Positions 33,401 through 45,861 of a DNA stretch of 64,000 nt are shown one piece after another. This stretch comes from Leguminivora glycinivorella (Eukaryota; Arthropoda; Insecta; Lepidoptera; Tortricidae). Location of the stretch: assembly GCF_023078275.1 (NCBI RefSeq), contig NC_062983.1, positions 15,803,001 to 15,867,000 on the forward strand. Reading direction: 5' to 3'. A program made the position numbers and the translations under genes. Within the stretch, counting starts at the first letter, position 1, and the number at the start of each line of letters is the position of its first letter. The notes under the pieces were generated by a model, which worked only from the letters and a program-made list of their open reading frames with translations, had not been told where the DNA came from and ran no database searches.

Positions 33401-36400
33401 CAAACTATTCTCTTCTCAGTCGGTGTCATAACCCAGGACACCATGAAACCTCTTCCGAAGACACGTTGCACACTTGATCACAATCAGCATAACCGCAAAA
33501 GATCCAGTTACTTATTTTTGAACACAGCAAGTAACTTGAAACCAATGAATATTTCTTCAACTCTAAAGTTGGCTAGTCCTTATTTGTCCAATCATTGGTC
33601 AAAAAATAAAATATTGCATAAATCGAATATCATAAACACTTGTTATTTCACTAGCGTTACTAAGCATGCACTTAAACACACACTGAAGTTTTCACCGCAT
33701 GTTTCCACCGTCCTCGCTGATCCACTATGTTCAATGACAGAACACTGCTGTGGTAAGAATCTATCTTAGGTTAAAACTAAAGTTAAGTTAAAGACTTCCA
33801 ATAAACAGAGGGAAAGATAAAATAAAAATCACAAGCGTTAAAATATTTTCCAAAAAAAAAAATATGCCAACTAAGGTTGCAGGACCATCTAGGTACTTTA
33901 ACCATATGAGACGTACGTCTCATTTACGTTCACCTACAATTATTATTATTATTTTTTTTTTTCCTCAAGTATGATGTCTGATCGCTAAGTGACTTTAATT
34001 TTTCTAACTCAAAAATTACTGCAGACTATAAAACTCCGTCTTGTTTGCTCAATAAAACTAGTATAGGGTAAATTAACTGGGGTTTTGAACACTTACATAT
34101 ATGTATTTTTCTTGATCGGCATTTTCTGTTCCATTCTTCTGTTTAGTGTGGCATAATATGGCACCACTAACAACATAATCATATTGAAAATCTTCAGTAA
34201 CACGTTGGTCCTATGAGCAGGTATGAGACCAGGCTCAAAAACTCTTACTCCTCCGTTAGTTGACATCAAAAGCCGGGTACTTCAACTCGAACGTCCCACG
34301 AAATATCTCAATGTTCACTTCATGTTTTTCGCGTCCAAACTGTTGCTAACTCTGTCTCCATGTACTCAAGTCTTGCACTGTTGCACTAACACCTTTTTTA
34401 ACTAACTAATTATGGCCTAAAACTAATTGAAATTACTATGTTTTCACTAACAGAGCTCTTCGTTTCAAAACGTAGTTAACTCTCACATTTCTCTACGTGT
34501 GATAATAAGACGTCACTAAAAATCACACATGCTCCTACACTATCAATTACACTAATTATTTGAAGCTACATAACACTATAATTTCAGTGAAATCGGTTTT
34601 CTTAAATAAAATTTAATAACTTCGCGCTCAGATTTTTTTTCGTAAGGAACTGTCACTGTCAATATTGTCATCCTTAACCGTTTTTTTTTCTTTTACAATT
34701 GTCCTCATGGGCGTATTTTCATTGTAAACACACTAATGTGTTTTTAGTAGTCACAAACATTAAATCAACAAAACAATTATTTGATATCATAAATTTAGCC
34801 TATCATAATGTTCAAATATTTGACTAGTTATTAGAAATATATAATTGATTTTTTTTTTTTCATAATTTAATGAAATCGAACGAAAACTATCGTGTAAATT
34901 TGTCAATGCGTAGGAAATCGCGTGTGCGCATCGGTTTACAAAAGTGTGACCACATTAAAAATATATTGTGAGATTCTTTAAGGATCTAACAGACGGTCGG
35001 ACCGCACTTGTAAGGGGACATGTGTTAGGCCCTATTTACAAAATACCGTTCAAAATCTACACAACTTGAATAGTTTGATGTGATTTAAGCAATAGAAAAT
35101 TAAATTAACAAAATCTTTTGTATTTAAATACATCTATTGTATTAATTTTACTATAATGAAGTAGAGAAAAATGAAGTAAAGTTTTGTAAATGACAACACC
35201 GGACAATAAATTACTGAATTACTGAATATCTTTTGTCGAAAATTGTATGACCGATCAAGCGTACCAACTTAAAAACAATGATAGTTTGTGTAATGTCACC
35301 GATAGAACACCTTTTGGCGAAGATATATGTTATCTGTGGTTAAATTATTTTCTCTAATCTATGTCATGCTTACCGCTAATCCGCTTGTTCGCGAAAAAAT
35401 GGCAGATCCGTTTTTGTTTTCTTTAGCTCATTATTAATTACGTGATCTACAACTAGAATTATTTAAATATTCGCTTTATTTTAATCTGCTTAAACAATAC
35501 GACAGGCAATTCTGCGCCGACGCCGGTCATGAACCGTCCATATTCGCCATTTTGTCATTTAGCAAACTAAGAAAATGCAAACAAAACATTATTTGCCCTA
35601 AACACGCGTTACTTCTAAATAATTTTGTCGACAAAGTGAGCCTGTTTTATCAAATTGAACTCTGAACTGCAATTGCAATGTAATTTTCCGTTAGCGAAAG
35701 TGAGGTTACGAAATTGACATGACATTATTGTTGGAAAAAAAAAACGTGAATGCAATGGACATGTGTTTTGTTGTGTTTCTCATCAAGATAATAGAAGAAT
35801 TTAGTGCTCATACTCATGATCTAATGAGCAAACAGCCCATGCAAAGGATGTCTTATCGGGCTATGCCTCAATTGATAAAGTGAACTAATTGCCTACTTCA
35901 AAAGCAGTTTTGCATGAAAGGTAAGCTTTTGTTTTATTATTTGATGTGTTTTCAAACTAGTCGTCGTTTTCGAAACCCAGCAGAACATACTTGCGAACTA
36001 CAACGACTAGACCGAATATATTGGTGAAATGTTGCTTATTTCATTGTTCTGTCGTCAGATAAGTTAATGATAATAAATTTCCCCACGTTACTCGTACTTT
36101 CTGACTTTCACATTGCCTAAGAGGATCTTAAATATTCTAAATGTACGTGAAATAGTCCTAACTGTCAAAATATATTTGCTACTTTCAAAGAGGTTTATAT
36201 GGTTGTTTGATTTTTCAGTCAACATCTAATTGGAATTTACAATGCCCGATATTTCTACACATCTGCCACAAATTTTATGGAAAACAATATTTATAGAAAC
36301 TGAACATACCTTGGTTAAACGGTAAGCATTAAAAATATGTTCGACTAATTTATTTGATCTAGGCTACCTAACTGTTCTTGGAAATTGTAACGTTGTTTCC

Positions 36401-39400
36401 GTACCAACATATAAACTTCTCAATTATTTTTCTGAAGCGCTGGCTTATGGGCTATGGAAAATAATATTTGTAGGACCTCAAACGAATGTCATGGCATTTA
36501 AAAATAGGCATTGAATCTTGTCCAAACTTTAATTTTGTATTTTTCAAAGATAAAACTTGACGTCTGATACTTAAATAAAATTATGTAGACTAAAAATCCA
36601 GACTTAGCATAGATTTTATTTCTGCTACATTGAGTTTAAATAGTGTATGTATCAATTTTCAGTATATGAAATGGATAACCATCCTGAAGAACATCAACCA
36701 GCTGTCGGCAATGTGCAGGTTGACTGAGGAATTTTCCGGTGTGTCTTTTTATGGACTGTACTCCGTCTTAGCACTATCCTCAAGTAAGTACAAAAAAAAT
36801 CAGCCACTAAACAGCTACTTTTTAACTTAATTAACTCTACTTAGTGAGTAAAACGACTCGGCAGGAAATTTTACATAGAAACATGGATATGGTTGTTCTT
36901 CTTTTTTTTTTCTTAACCATGAATGGCCTAGATAAATATAAACAATCTTAATGATACATATTTACAAATAAGATTCCTTAAACATACATACACCCTTTTT
37001 TAACTAATCTTTCAATATGTACAATTTCAGGTTTTACCCGAGAGGCCATGCTTCGTTGGACCGTCTTCCATATATCTACTGACTTCATATAAATGAAAGG
37101 TACTTATGTTTTATTATAATAACACGTTCTAATTATTAAATTTAAAAGTGAACAGCTCATGGCATTAATAATATTATATTTAGAAAATTTAGTTGCGAGG
37201 ATAGCGATGACTATAGCGATGAAGTGAAAATTAAACTTATACTTATTTTATTGGCTAAGTAAACTTATTACTAACTCATTTATGTCCTAACTCATGTAGA
37301 TATGAACTGCACGGCAGAGGTTCTCAAACTTTTTTTATTTTTAATTTCCTTTTGTAAATTTTGTTGTATGCGTTGTTTTTTCTGACACAATATTTCTCAC
37401 GGGCGTGTCTTAGTTCCAAAATTAAGCGACGCGCCCCCGTGAGTAGATAAATGAAATAATATTGAACCCTATTTGGCAGAACCCAACTCTAAAACTAAAC
37501 CCTTTTCTTACGCTATCTATATGAATATTTCTAATGTCTGACTATTTCCTTTCAGTGTACTGAGGGACTCATCTACACTCAGCTCATTCAACGTTACAAC
37601 AACAAAGTAATCCGACAATCAGACTGGACCCGGTCATGTTAGGTAAGTTTACATACTTAATGCGTACCACATACTACATACTTTTTCTGAACCTCAGTAA
37701 AATATGGTTTTATAATGATAATAGTGCTTATTATCTATGCCTACTTAACAGGAATATTACAAATTTCAATCAATTTTCATGAAATTCATTAAGCAATTGT
37801 GACAATGATCAAGCAGTGGTGGAGTTAGGTATGGCGAGGTACGACCTCCCAGATGCTGGTAATGCTAATATTTCGTAGGATATGTTTGACATGGTTGTAA
37901 TGAAGTACAGTATGTTGGCATACTCCTGACTTGTGAAATATTGTATAAAAGCTGTGTACACAATCTACCGAACATAATAATTGTATGGTTTTACACTTAC
38001 TATTTTAGACTAGCCTACAGCTTATCATGTGAGATAACGAACTCATGTCATATGAAGCTATTGAAAATCTTATTTATACATACATACTTATTTGTATTAC
38101 TACAGTAAAAATGTATACCTATAGAAAGTTGAAATTCGTACAGTGCATTTAATTTATTGAAATAATTGGCAGATATAGGCTACGGTGACCTCTCACCATC
38201 AAGAGGGACGTATGCTTGTTTACTACGGATGTAATATGAAAATATATGATGACTTATAAGCTAATGAACTAAATTAGTCCTAACATGATTAATACGTATA
38301 ATCTAACAGACAGAAACCTGTTCTTCTCATAGTGAAAATATTCAGTATAAAGACTTTGTCAATTTATTGTATGATGTATGAAATCCTGTGAGACAATACG
38401 TATATTATAGAGTTACAACTGAAATGCAAACAAACCATCCATCGAAGGATGTACTTGTCATAGTACCACATGCGTGTAGCTATTCAGTATTCATAGAAAA
38501 ATGGCGGGACGCCCCATATAATATTGTACTTCAGCGCGACAATGAATAATCGCGCCCCCATAGCCATTAGACTAGAGCCTATCTTCTTGTATTACTAGGT
38601 CTTAAATCTAGGGCTTAGGTATCCTAGATTATTTTAGGAAAATAACCTTACATCTAGACTGTAGTTATCCTGCCTATGAATGAAATTCTGTATAACAAGC
38701 CTGCTAGGAATATATATCATCAGAGTGTTCATAGACTATATAAGACAGCATCGAAGCTATCCGATCTCCGGTGTGAAGTGCAAACGTGATGTAAAGATTT
38801 CAAAATAGCCCTGAAGATGGCAGAGCCTGCTATGAAAATGTACTAGACATATAGAGAACTATTTGTTTTAACATGAAATTCTATTACTATTGTACATTGT
38901 GTACACACTTATGTTTCCAATTCCGGTCACTAGGTGGCAAACTCTTCTAAAGTACTTGTTAAAATGTTAAACCCTAATATTAATTTAATAATAAGATTGC
39001 TCGCTAGATGTCGCTGTCACTTCGGCAATCTGGCTAACGATACTCCATCGTAAACCACATGTAATTAAATTGAACATTTTTATTATCGTCTACTGTTTTT
39101 GGCAAATAAATGCGTTGAAAAACCACATTTAAAGTTTTTAAATGTGAACAACACCCGGAGAGCGAACAGCACCACAGTTACAAAAACATACATTAAGACA
39201 CAGAATAAATAATAGTACTATGCATAGACGCAAAGGAACGTCAAGATGCACCAATGCCAATAATTGCTACGTAGCAATGCAAATCAAATGGCCTAATCGG
39301 GACGATGTTTAGTTCAACCACTACGATTATGAGCTAATTTCCTAGAAATTAATTTTGTCTAAGTTTACTACACTACTTTAATTTTATTATTTTATTTTTC

Positions 39401-39774
39401 AGAATACCAGAGGAAAACGAAAATACAATTGATTCTGCATACTGATGCATGACTTCGCTCGGAACGCGGCAAGAATTAACAATGGAAGAAAATACTACAG
39501 ACGTGTTTATTAACAATAAAGTTATTTTTGTTTTTATGAAATAGCGATTGAATAAAAATATTAGGTATATGAGTTTTATTTAGAGATGAAATAAGTCAGA
39601 AATACAGCACACCCACTCATCTTCACAACAACAAATGTAGCCTGGTAAGGCTAATAAAATAAGGTTATTAAAATTCTGGTTGCTCGGCACCAAAAGTAAC
39701 CTTGCAACGGCTACTTCCTATTATTTATTTGTAAACCTTGGTATCCAAGATGTGTTCTACAGAGCACATCTTAG
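30461..39774 (-). other. Non-coding interior of the giant element
   Basis: AT-rich throughout. The longest frames (33443-33769, 34223-34405, 36630-36830, all plus strand) show no domain. It contains an 18-bp perfect palindrome ATGAGACGTACGTCTCAT (33906-33923), a CTCACGGG...CCCGTGAG hairpin near 37398-37444, a degenerate SINE/LINE end near 38170-38240, and a run of splice-like segments on the plus strand (see next entry). Confidence 0.7.
35820..39545 (+). ncRNA. Possible spliced transcript inside the giant element, antisense to it
   Basis: Consistent splice signals mark segments ending 35920 (GAAAG|GTAAGC), then 36219-36321, 36663-36783 (donor GTAAGT), 37031-37099, 37556-37642 (donor GTAAGT), and a last segment from 39403 to an AATAAA at 39515-39520 followed by T-rich DNA. 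Acceptors are pyrimidine-rich CAG or AG. Joining segments 3 and 4 leaves a 60-codon frame, but coding potential is weak, so a long non-coding RNA is more likely. These are motif calls only and could be chance. Confidence 0.25.
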
Positions 39775-39792
39775 ATCCTGGTCACGTCACCA
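39775..39792 (-). promoter_or_regulatory. Primer-binding site of the giant element
   Basis: Minus strand TGGTGACGTGACCAGGAT lies 2 nt after the 5' LTR. The TGG start complements a tRNA CCA end; the donor tRNA was not identified. Confidence 0.7.
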
Positions 39793-42033
39793 AATGTAAC
39801 TAAACCTCCGCTCACCTTACTTATACTTACTTACTTGACTAACCAACAGTATAGCTAACCCCCCTTTAAATATACCCCGTAAATTTGGCCTTGTGATCGT
39901 CTAGCGTGAATAAGTAGAACCCTTCGATGTGAACCGCGATAACCTAGATCCTTTAATGAGTATCAGCTGTATTTTTGACTAATTTTAAAATTTTATTTAT
40001 TTATATTTTAAAGAAGAATAAAGGTTATTGTAGCATAATAATATAGTGTTATAGAAGAGTATTTTATCAGATTTAGGCCTAGAAAGTTATGAGTGAGAAA
40101 ATTAATGACGTGATGAAGGAAATTTTAGAATAAAAGTTAGTGAGTGAAACATACATGAAATAAATATTAAAAAATATTTTAGAAAACATCGGCTACGCTC
40201 TATTTTCGATTCCGGTTTGGGGTGAGAACTTGCGATACCGTCTGGAATCCTTAGGCCCAATCAAACCACATTATCGGGCATCCTAAGCAAGTAAGCCTGA
40301 AGGGCTATCTATCTACGAACTAACCCCTTTTTTTTGTTTTGTTTCTTTTCCCTAGCTAAACCCCCTTTTCCCCAATACTGCTAATAGACCATAACTTCTC
40401 GATCTTTCTAATGTTTTATCGAAACACCGAGCAGTTGCTAACTTTTATAAGAACTAAATAAGTCTACTAACTTTTCTAAGCTTTTGACTTTCCATCAGTG
40501 GACGGCGCTCGCATGCCACTGGGCCCTATAACAAACCTATGCTTTTTATTCCAAAGAATAGTTTGTTTCCCTAACCAACTTGATAGAATTTACCTTGAAA
40601 AACTAGTTAGCAACACTAAGTGTCCCGCAGCCACACCGAAGAATCAGAAATTGCTACCACAATTATTAATTTCACTCAAATAAATTAAGTAATAAGAGAT
40701 TTTATAAATTACCAGTTTTACCACATATTTTAAGATAATAAACACCACATTTAAAGTCCATTTAAACCATATAAATAGTAGTAGTTAAATTATTTCTCCA
40801 CAATACACGTTGACCAATTATATTCCAAGACCAATCATAAAAGAACTCTACTTTCATAGAAATAGTGTGTGACTCTACCCTAATCCTATCGTTTTCCCTA
40901 CTCTAACATATCTGAAACACAGACCGTCACTTACCATAGATCTTGTGTTCAAAATATGCACAAGTGTATCCCTACCATAAGCTGTACAGTTCAGCCAGCG
41001 AAGCTGAGATAGGCAACCTATAGGCTTGTGTTCTTATCCCCCCCTCTGCTTTTGCCCGCGGGCTAGGGTAGCAGAGAGTAGATCGCCCTATCCGTGTATA
41101 TATCCAGTATTCTAGGACACACCAGTACCAGCCACATGAGAGACCCAGCTGCGATCAACTTTACTTAGATGTGGATCGATCACAACCGAAATCCCCAGCG
41201 ACCAACGCCAGCATGGACTAGAGCACCGAGTAAATAAATATATATATATATAGGACCCCAGCCTCAAATACTGCCGACTTCTGTGAGCAAGGATTACTCC
41301 TAATGCCTTTCGTCAATCGTGAAAGTCCTCACTTCCATCTAACAGTTGGACTCTTTGAGACCGGTGAGAAAATACGCTTTTGTAAGTAAATAAAAGCGCC
41401 CAAGCCCTCCACTTGGAACAAAAAGACTCCTAAACGCCTTATGTTTAACAGCCGCAAGGTATAAAGCGCTTAGCCGGACAACAGTCTGTCACAAACAATG
41501 ATCTGGCTTATAACTTTCACAAAATAACCCCATAGAAAATTACTAAATTCAATTTTACTGACCAACTAAACAAACGAGTGAAGTTTCCTTTACGTGCTAT
41601 AATCTAAGCTTAGTTTTGCAAGAATTACTCCCTACAAAACCAAACACAGACTTATCTCCAAGCACCAGCCATACATCGACCCAGTCTTTGTATTGCTTAA
41701 CGGCACTCATGAAACAAAGCACAGAAAACTTCACTATACACATCAATTTAAATGTAACACTACACTATAAATAGAACACTAAATTAACCCCACAACTGAC
41801 AGTAAAGCAATTCCACCATAGGTCTAAGTTCAACTGTACGACGATATTGTCCCCGCACAATCAAACAGAGACACAATTTCAAAGTTTACAATCACTTAGA
41901 ATAATTTCCAAGTAAAAACAAACAGAGAAATAATAGCAGAACAACTTCACTCACCAGTATAACACACGAAAGCCAGAGACACTGTTAGTCTTGTAGATAT
42001 TTTAAGAATGACGCGCGTCGGCTCGCTCCGACC

Positions 42034-42041
42034 CTTTTATA
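42034..42041 (-). promoter_or_regulatory. TATA box of the 5' LTR
   Basis: Minus strand TATAAAAG (in CTATAAAAGGGTCGG) follows the tandem repeats directly, so transcription should start near 42005-42012. The same box is at 29620-29627 in the 3' LTR. A strong splice donor (CTG|GTGAGT) lies about 55 nt downstream at 41949-41954. Confidence 0.7.
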
Positions 42042-42051
42042 GATTCTATCT

Positions 42052-42213
42052 CCGACTCCGACTTCCGACTTCCGACTTCCGACTTCTGACATTCGACTTC
42101 CGACTTCTGACATTCGACTTCCGACTTCTGACATTCGACTTCCGACTTCGACTTGACATTCGACTTCCGACTTCTGACATTCGACTTCGACTTCTGACAT
42201 CGGACTTCCGACA
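42052..42213 (-). repeat. U3 tandem repeat, 5' LTR copy
   Basis: Same repeat as at 29638-29806, but with different unit order and length. Confidence 0.9.
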
Positions 42214-42875
42214 AGATGGCTACTCAATCGTGTGCTTTGTTTACTAAGTCTTATGCCCTATGCATTAGAGTTCACGATTAACACACGGATGTTTGCTTAT
42301 CAACACGTGCCGAGTACACGTGTTTTAGAGAGAGACAGAGCTATTGATATTGATACCTATGTAGTCCAATAGTGGAGCGATTCGCAAATATTTTTACGTA
42401 AATATTATTTTGTGGAACATTCTTATTTATTTTGTAAGTAATTTCGCAATGAAATATTTTATCTGTTACTAAATGTTACATTGAATGATATATTCAGGAA
42501 GTATAATAATCAATATTAGTCATTATTACCTCTTTGACTCGTAAATGAAATCCAGACATAATATCGGAACGTTACGCAGCTGACAACTGTCAGTGTCAGT
42601 ATTCCGTCCATGTGAATGTAGTTTGTTGATAAATACGTTTTTCCAACCTGTTTTGCACCAAATAATAGTGAATTTTATGAGTGAAGACGTGACTAAACAT
42701 GTGATTAACCATCAAAGATATTATTTGTTAAAATATTCAATGAAATCCCGAAGGAAATATGCACCAAAAAGTTGGTCAAGGAAAAGTTGATTCGCCGTAA
42801 GTTTTATATGTAATAACGAGTCCATTTCCTCGTCATAGACGCTTGTTCTGTTACACTACTATTAATTATGAACTT

Positions 42876-43042
42876 GGCCCCGGGTGTCCTGTTCACTGTT
42901 GGAAGCGGTTCGTCGAAAAAATTAGCTACGGGCGGCCGGTTTGAGATGAAGCGAAGCCACAAGGGTCGCTGAAGATAGGAAGGCGTGGCGCGACCTCGTG
43001 AAGGCACTTTGCACCTCTGCGGTGCCTGAGGACTACAACAAC
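42876..43042 (+). mobile_element. 5'-truncated LINE insertion, TSD AATTATGAACTT
   Basis: 167 bp encoding VAEDRKAWRDLVKALCTS in one frame (the end of a LINE ORF2), tail (ACAAC)AAC. Direct 12-bp AATTATGAACTT lies at 42864-42875 and 43043-43054. It lies only 20 bp from the LTR end. Confidence 0.85.
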
Positions 43043-43191
43043 AATTATGAACTTAACAGCTAAATCCTTACCGATGTGTCTCGCGCTCTGTATAAGCAGA
43101 CCTCTTTGCCATCAGTGGGGTCCATGCACCCTGGCAGCCCGCAGTATTGTTCCCTCATCCCTGAACAAAGTGACATGAAAATTGTTATTAA

Positions 43192-43386
43192 GGGACCATC
43201 CACACTCATAAGACGCATGTCTTGCGGCGCGCAACGGACGTCTCCGCCACGCCGCCGGAATGTAATTCAAAAAACGTCCCCTCAGTACATTTTGTATAGG
43301 AAGGACGTAAGACGCGCCCCAGGCGGCGTGGCGGAGACGTCCGTTGCGTGCCGCGAGACACGCGACGCCTAAGTGGGGACGCTGCC
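43192..43386. mobile_element. PIF/Harbinger-like MITE, 195 bp, TSD TAA
   Basis: Inverted arms of about 65 bp: GGGACCATCCACACTCATAAG / GGCAGCGTCCCCACTTAGGCG, both leading into CGCAACGGACGTCTCCGCC. TAA lies at 43189-43191 and 43387-43389. Confidence 0.85.
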
Positions 43387-43454
43387 TAAGGGCGTCGAAA
43401 ACGATTACTTATACTAGAACATATCAATTATCAAGTTATTGGCGGGTTAGAAAG

Positions 43455-43545
43455 TCTTCTTGATTTTGATTGTCTTTACAAGGATTCGAACCCAGTATCG
43501 TCGGCTTCATTAGCTGGGCGTCTAAATTGGGTTAACATTACTAGA
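43455..43545 (-). repeat. tRNA-like SINE remnant
   Basis: Minus strand carries a box-B-like GGGTTCGAATCC preceded by GAAGCCGACGATACT. No complete cloverleaf is seen, so it is not a functional tRNA. Confidence 0.4.
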
Positions 43546-43639
43546 CTAAACCCCGTCCCCCGTCCCGTGTCCCGTGTGGTGACGGGTTAAGAATTTTGCC
43601 GCCCCCTTTCTTCCCGTGGGCACATCTCGGACACAGCGA

Positions 43640-43965
43640 TCAAATATATGAAAGATCATCATCATGTCAGCCCTTTATCGCCCACTACTAAGCATAGGCC
43701 TCTCTTCTAGTACGCCATGTATCCCGGTCCTGAGCTAGTCTCATCCAGTTGTGACCATATGAAAGAGGCGCGTTCTTAGCACACAGTCTAAGCTCGTGTA
43801 GGTGAACGCGTACTATGCTTGTATGAGTGAAATATGACAGGTCGACTGTTCGCGTTTTTGACAGATGGTAGGTAACTGGGAGGTAACCGAGAGCGGGTGG
43901 GTGACACTTTCAGCGGGGAGCGGGAGTGGCCATACTGTACGTACGATAGTACTCTTTATTATACT
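43640..43965 (-). repeat. GGCCACTCCCGCTCCCCGCTG repeat, copy 2, interrupted
   Basis: Reverse complement of 17796-18005 and 59065-59290. It is split by a LINE-end insertion at 43655-43756. Confidence 0.8.
43655..43756 (+). mobile_element. Short LINE/SINE-end insertion, TSD ATATGAAAG
   Basis: ATCATCATCATGTCAGCC ... TCATCCAGTTGTGACC is a common lepidopteran repeat end. It is flanked by direct 9-bp ATATGAAAG (43646-43654, 43757-43765). Confidence 0.8.
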
Positions 43966-44052
43966 GTACCGTGGGTGTCGTAAGTCGACTGTAGGTGTGG
44001 GGTATGGGTTAAATTGTAGCGTAAGTAGGCAAGAGGTTTGCTATCTATCAAA

Positions 44053-44290
44053 ATGAAAAAATGAAAATGAAAATGAAATATTTATTTCAAGTAGGCATAT
44101 TACAATGCGCATATGAACGTCAAATAAAGCTACGCCGGCTCTAACCCTACGCCTCAGCCTCGAGAAGATTTCAGTCCCCCCTCAGTTGGCACTGCAATGT
44201 CACAACTTCGTTTTCCTTCAACCCCTTATTTGCCAAGAGTGGCACTGAAGCTTGAGTAGTTTCATGTGCCCTGCCTACCTCTGTATAGGA
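44053..44290 (-). repeat. LINE 3' end
   Basis: Minus strand GGGCACATGAAACTACTCAAG ... GTGCCACTCTTGGC ... GTAATATGCCTACTTG-AAATAAAT ... with ATTTTC-type tail repeats. A fragment of the same region is at 53310-53400. Confidence 0.7.
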
Positions 44291-45580
44291 TACAGGCGTG
44301 ATTGCATGTATGTATGTATGTAAATAGTACTAGACTATACCTGACTGTCTTGTTCTTGACGTAGACGCTGATGCTTCGTTCCTGCAGTCCGGGAGACCGC
44401 AGGGCCCTTTGAACGGAGTATCGCCCTGGCTCTTATCGCTTACTGTGGAGCGACAGCTAGGCACCCCGCAGGTGGCCATTGCATATTCTGACTGTTAATC
44501 AGACTACTTTTAGTATGGGGACAACGACATTTGGGTGTTTGAATGTCTACTTGAAAACCTTTAGTGCAAGAACATGTTAACGAAACGTTTTCAGCTTAAG
44601 TATCGGATGTCGGACCGATATCCCATACATCACAGGCGCCATCTTGTAATTTTTCCATTGAAATCCTTCCGACATCCGATATCGGATCGGATAATGTGAA
44701 AACGGACTAAGTTTCGGATAAATTTAAAAGTCAGAAATAGGTATTCTGCCTACCTTGTCTTGAACTCTAGGCTTCTGGGTCAATACTAGCGCTCTAGTAA
44801 CTAGCCACCAATAAGCGAAACTCTAATGTGGTTCAGGAATTAGTTTTCTGCTTTTTAGCTGCTTTATAGCGGGCGGCTGCCAACAACAAGGAAAATAAGT
44901 GACAATAATTATGTGCTTTTACTTAAATGCTATTTGCGCTCAGTGCAATGTTGGCGGTTTCTTGTTTTGGTTATAATACGATCAGTATGTATAATGAATA
45001 GAATACCTACATAATTATATGATTGTTGCATTGTATAACATCTACCGCGGAATGGAATAGGTATCGAGACAAACCTTATTGGTTTAACGATACTATGTAA
45101 ATTAATTAGAGATTTATGTTTGTAATTACCTAAAATAAATAAATAAAATAAAATACTTATTATAATAAAAATAAATTAACATTAACATAGAAATATTTTT
45201 AGTTACCTAATTAAATCTGCAGACGGACAGACAAAAATCGAGAACGCGCGTATTTTCTTCATAGATTTCCAATTTTCACCTGAAATCTCGCGCGTTCCCG
45301 AAAGTGTTTGAAATCAATTTACATTATGAAGTTTGCTATGTACAACATTAGCACGCATTAATTTTAAATAATAATTTTGAAAAAATTTATATGATTTTAA
45401 TGATAAACCTTCAGAGTAATTGTGTCATATTGACAATGACTGTGATATTGACCCATATTGACCTTTGTCTTCATACAAGTTTGGTTGCTGATAAAATTAT
45501 CAAGAGCAAAGAGGTCAGATAATTGTTTATACTAATCTATGAATAAATACAGGTTGATTCATAAGACGTGAGCAGGATTA
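44291..45580. other. No gene recognised
   Basis: Contains a (GTAT)n tract near 44307-44322 and a CGGATGTCGG / CCGACATCCG inverted repeat near 44605-44690. No exon supported. Confidence 0.4.
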
Positions 45581-45861
45581 AGGTGCGACCACACTGCTGC
45601 TCAAAAAACGGCGACGGTACGGAATCGCAGTGACGCATCTTATCCGTGCCGTTTTACCGCATGCACGCCACACCGCTGCTCAAAAAACGACGACGGTACG
45701 GAAACGCACGACGTGCCCCATACGTAAGCCAATGCGTTTCCGTAACGTCTGCGTATTTTGAGCAGCGGTCTGTGGAGCATGCGGTAAAAACGGTATGGAT
45801 ACGATGCGTCACTGCGATTCCGTACCGTCACCGTTTTTTAAGCAGCGGTGTGGTCGCACCT
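45581..45861. mobile_element. PIF/Harbinger-like MITE, 281 bp, TSD TTA
   Basis: Long inverted arms start AGGTGCGACCACACTGCTGC. TTA lies at 45578-45580 and 45862-45864. Internal tandem reuse of GCTGCTCAAAAAACG suggests an imperfect nested fold. Confidence 0.88.

Larger units (their letters stand above)
27381..42855 (-). mobile_element. Giant non-coding LTR retrotransposon (LARD-like), minus strand, 15.5 kb
   Basis: Two direct repeats of 3066 and 3061 bp (27381-30446, 39795-42855) begin TGTAACTAAACC and end GTTCTGTTACA, so each has TG...CA ends with a 6-bp inverted TGTAAC/GTTACA. Read on the minus strand, a primer-binding-site-like TGGTGACGTGACC starts 2 nt inside the 5' LTR border (39775-39792). 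A purine-rich CTTGGGGGCGAGT abuts the 3' LTR (30447-30458). Flanks are CTAT and CTAC, an imperfect 4-bp duplication. The 9.35-kb interior has no reading frame over 108 codons and no recognisable gag, protease, RT, RNase H or integrase. A structurally intact but non-coding element of this kind is what plant workers call a LARD; it would be moved by a partner's proteins. The LTRs are very similar, so insertion is fairly recent. Confidence 0.88.
39795..42855 (-). repeat. 5' LTR of the giant element
   Basis: 3061 bp, colinear with the 3' LTR along its full length. Differences are scattered substitutions and small indels, with the largest length change in the tandem-repeat block (42052-42213). Confidence 0.9.

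Noticed and set aside
33443..33769. 108-codon frame inside the giant element as a gag-like gene
   Set aside because: On the wrong strand for the element, composition follows AT-rich DNA, and no zinc knuckle or other motif is seen.
27381..42855. Simple segmental duplication or assembly duplication
   Set aside because: The repeats begin TG and end CA with inverted termini, and PBS and PPT lie exactly at the inner borders, so LTRs explain them better.
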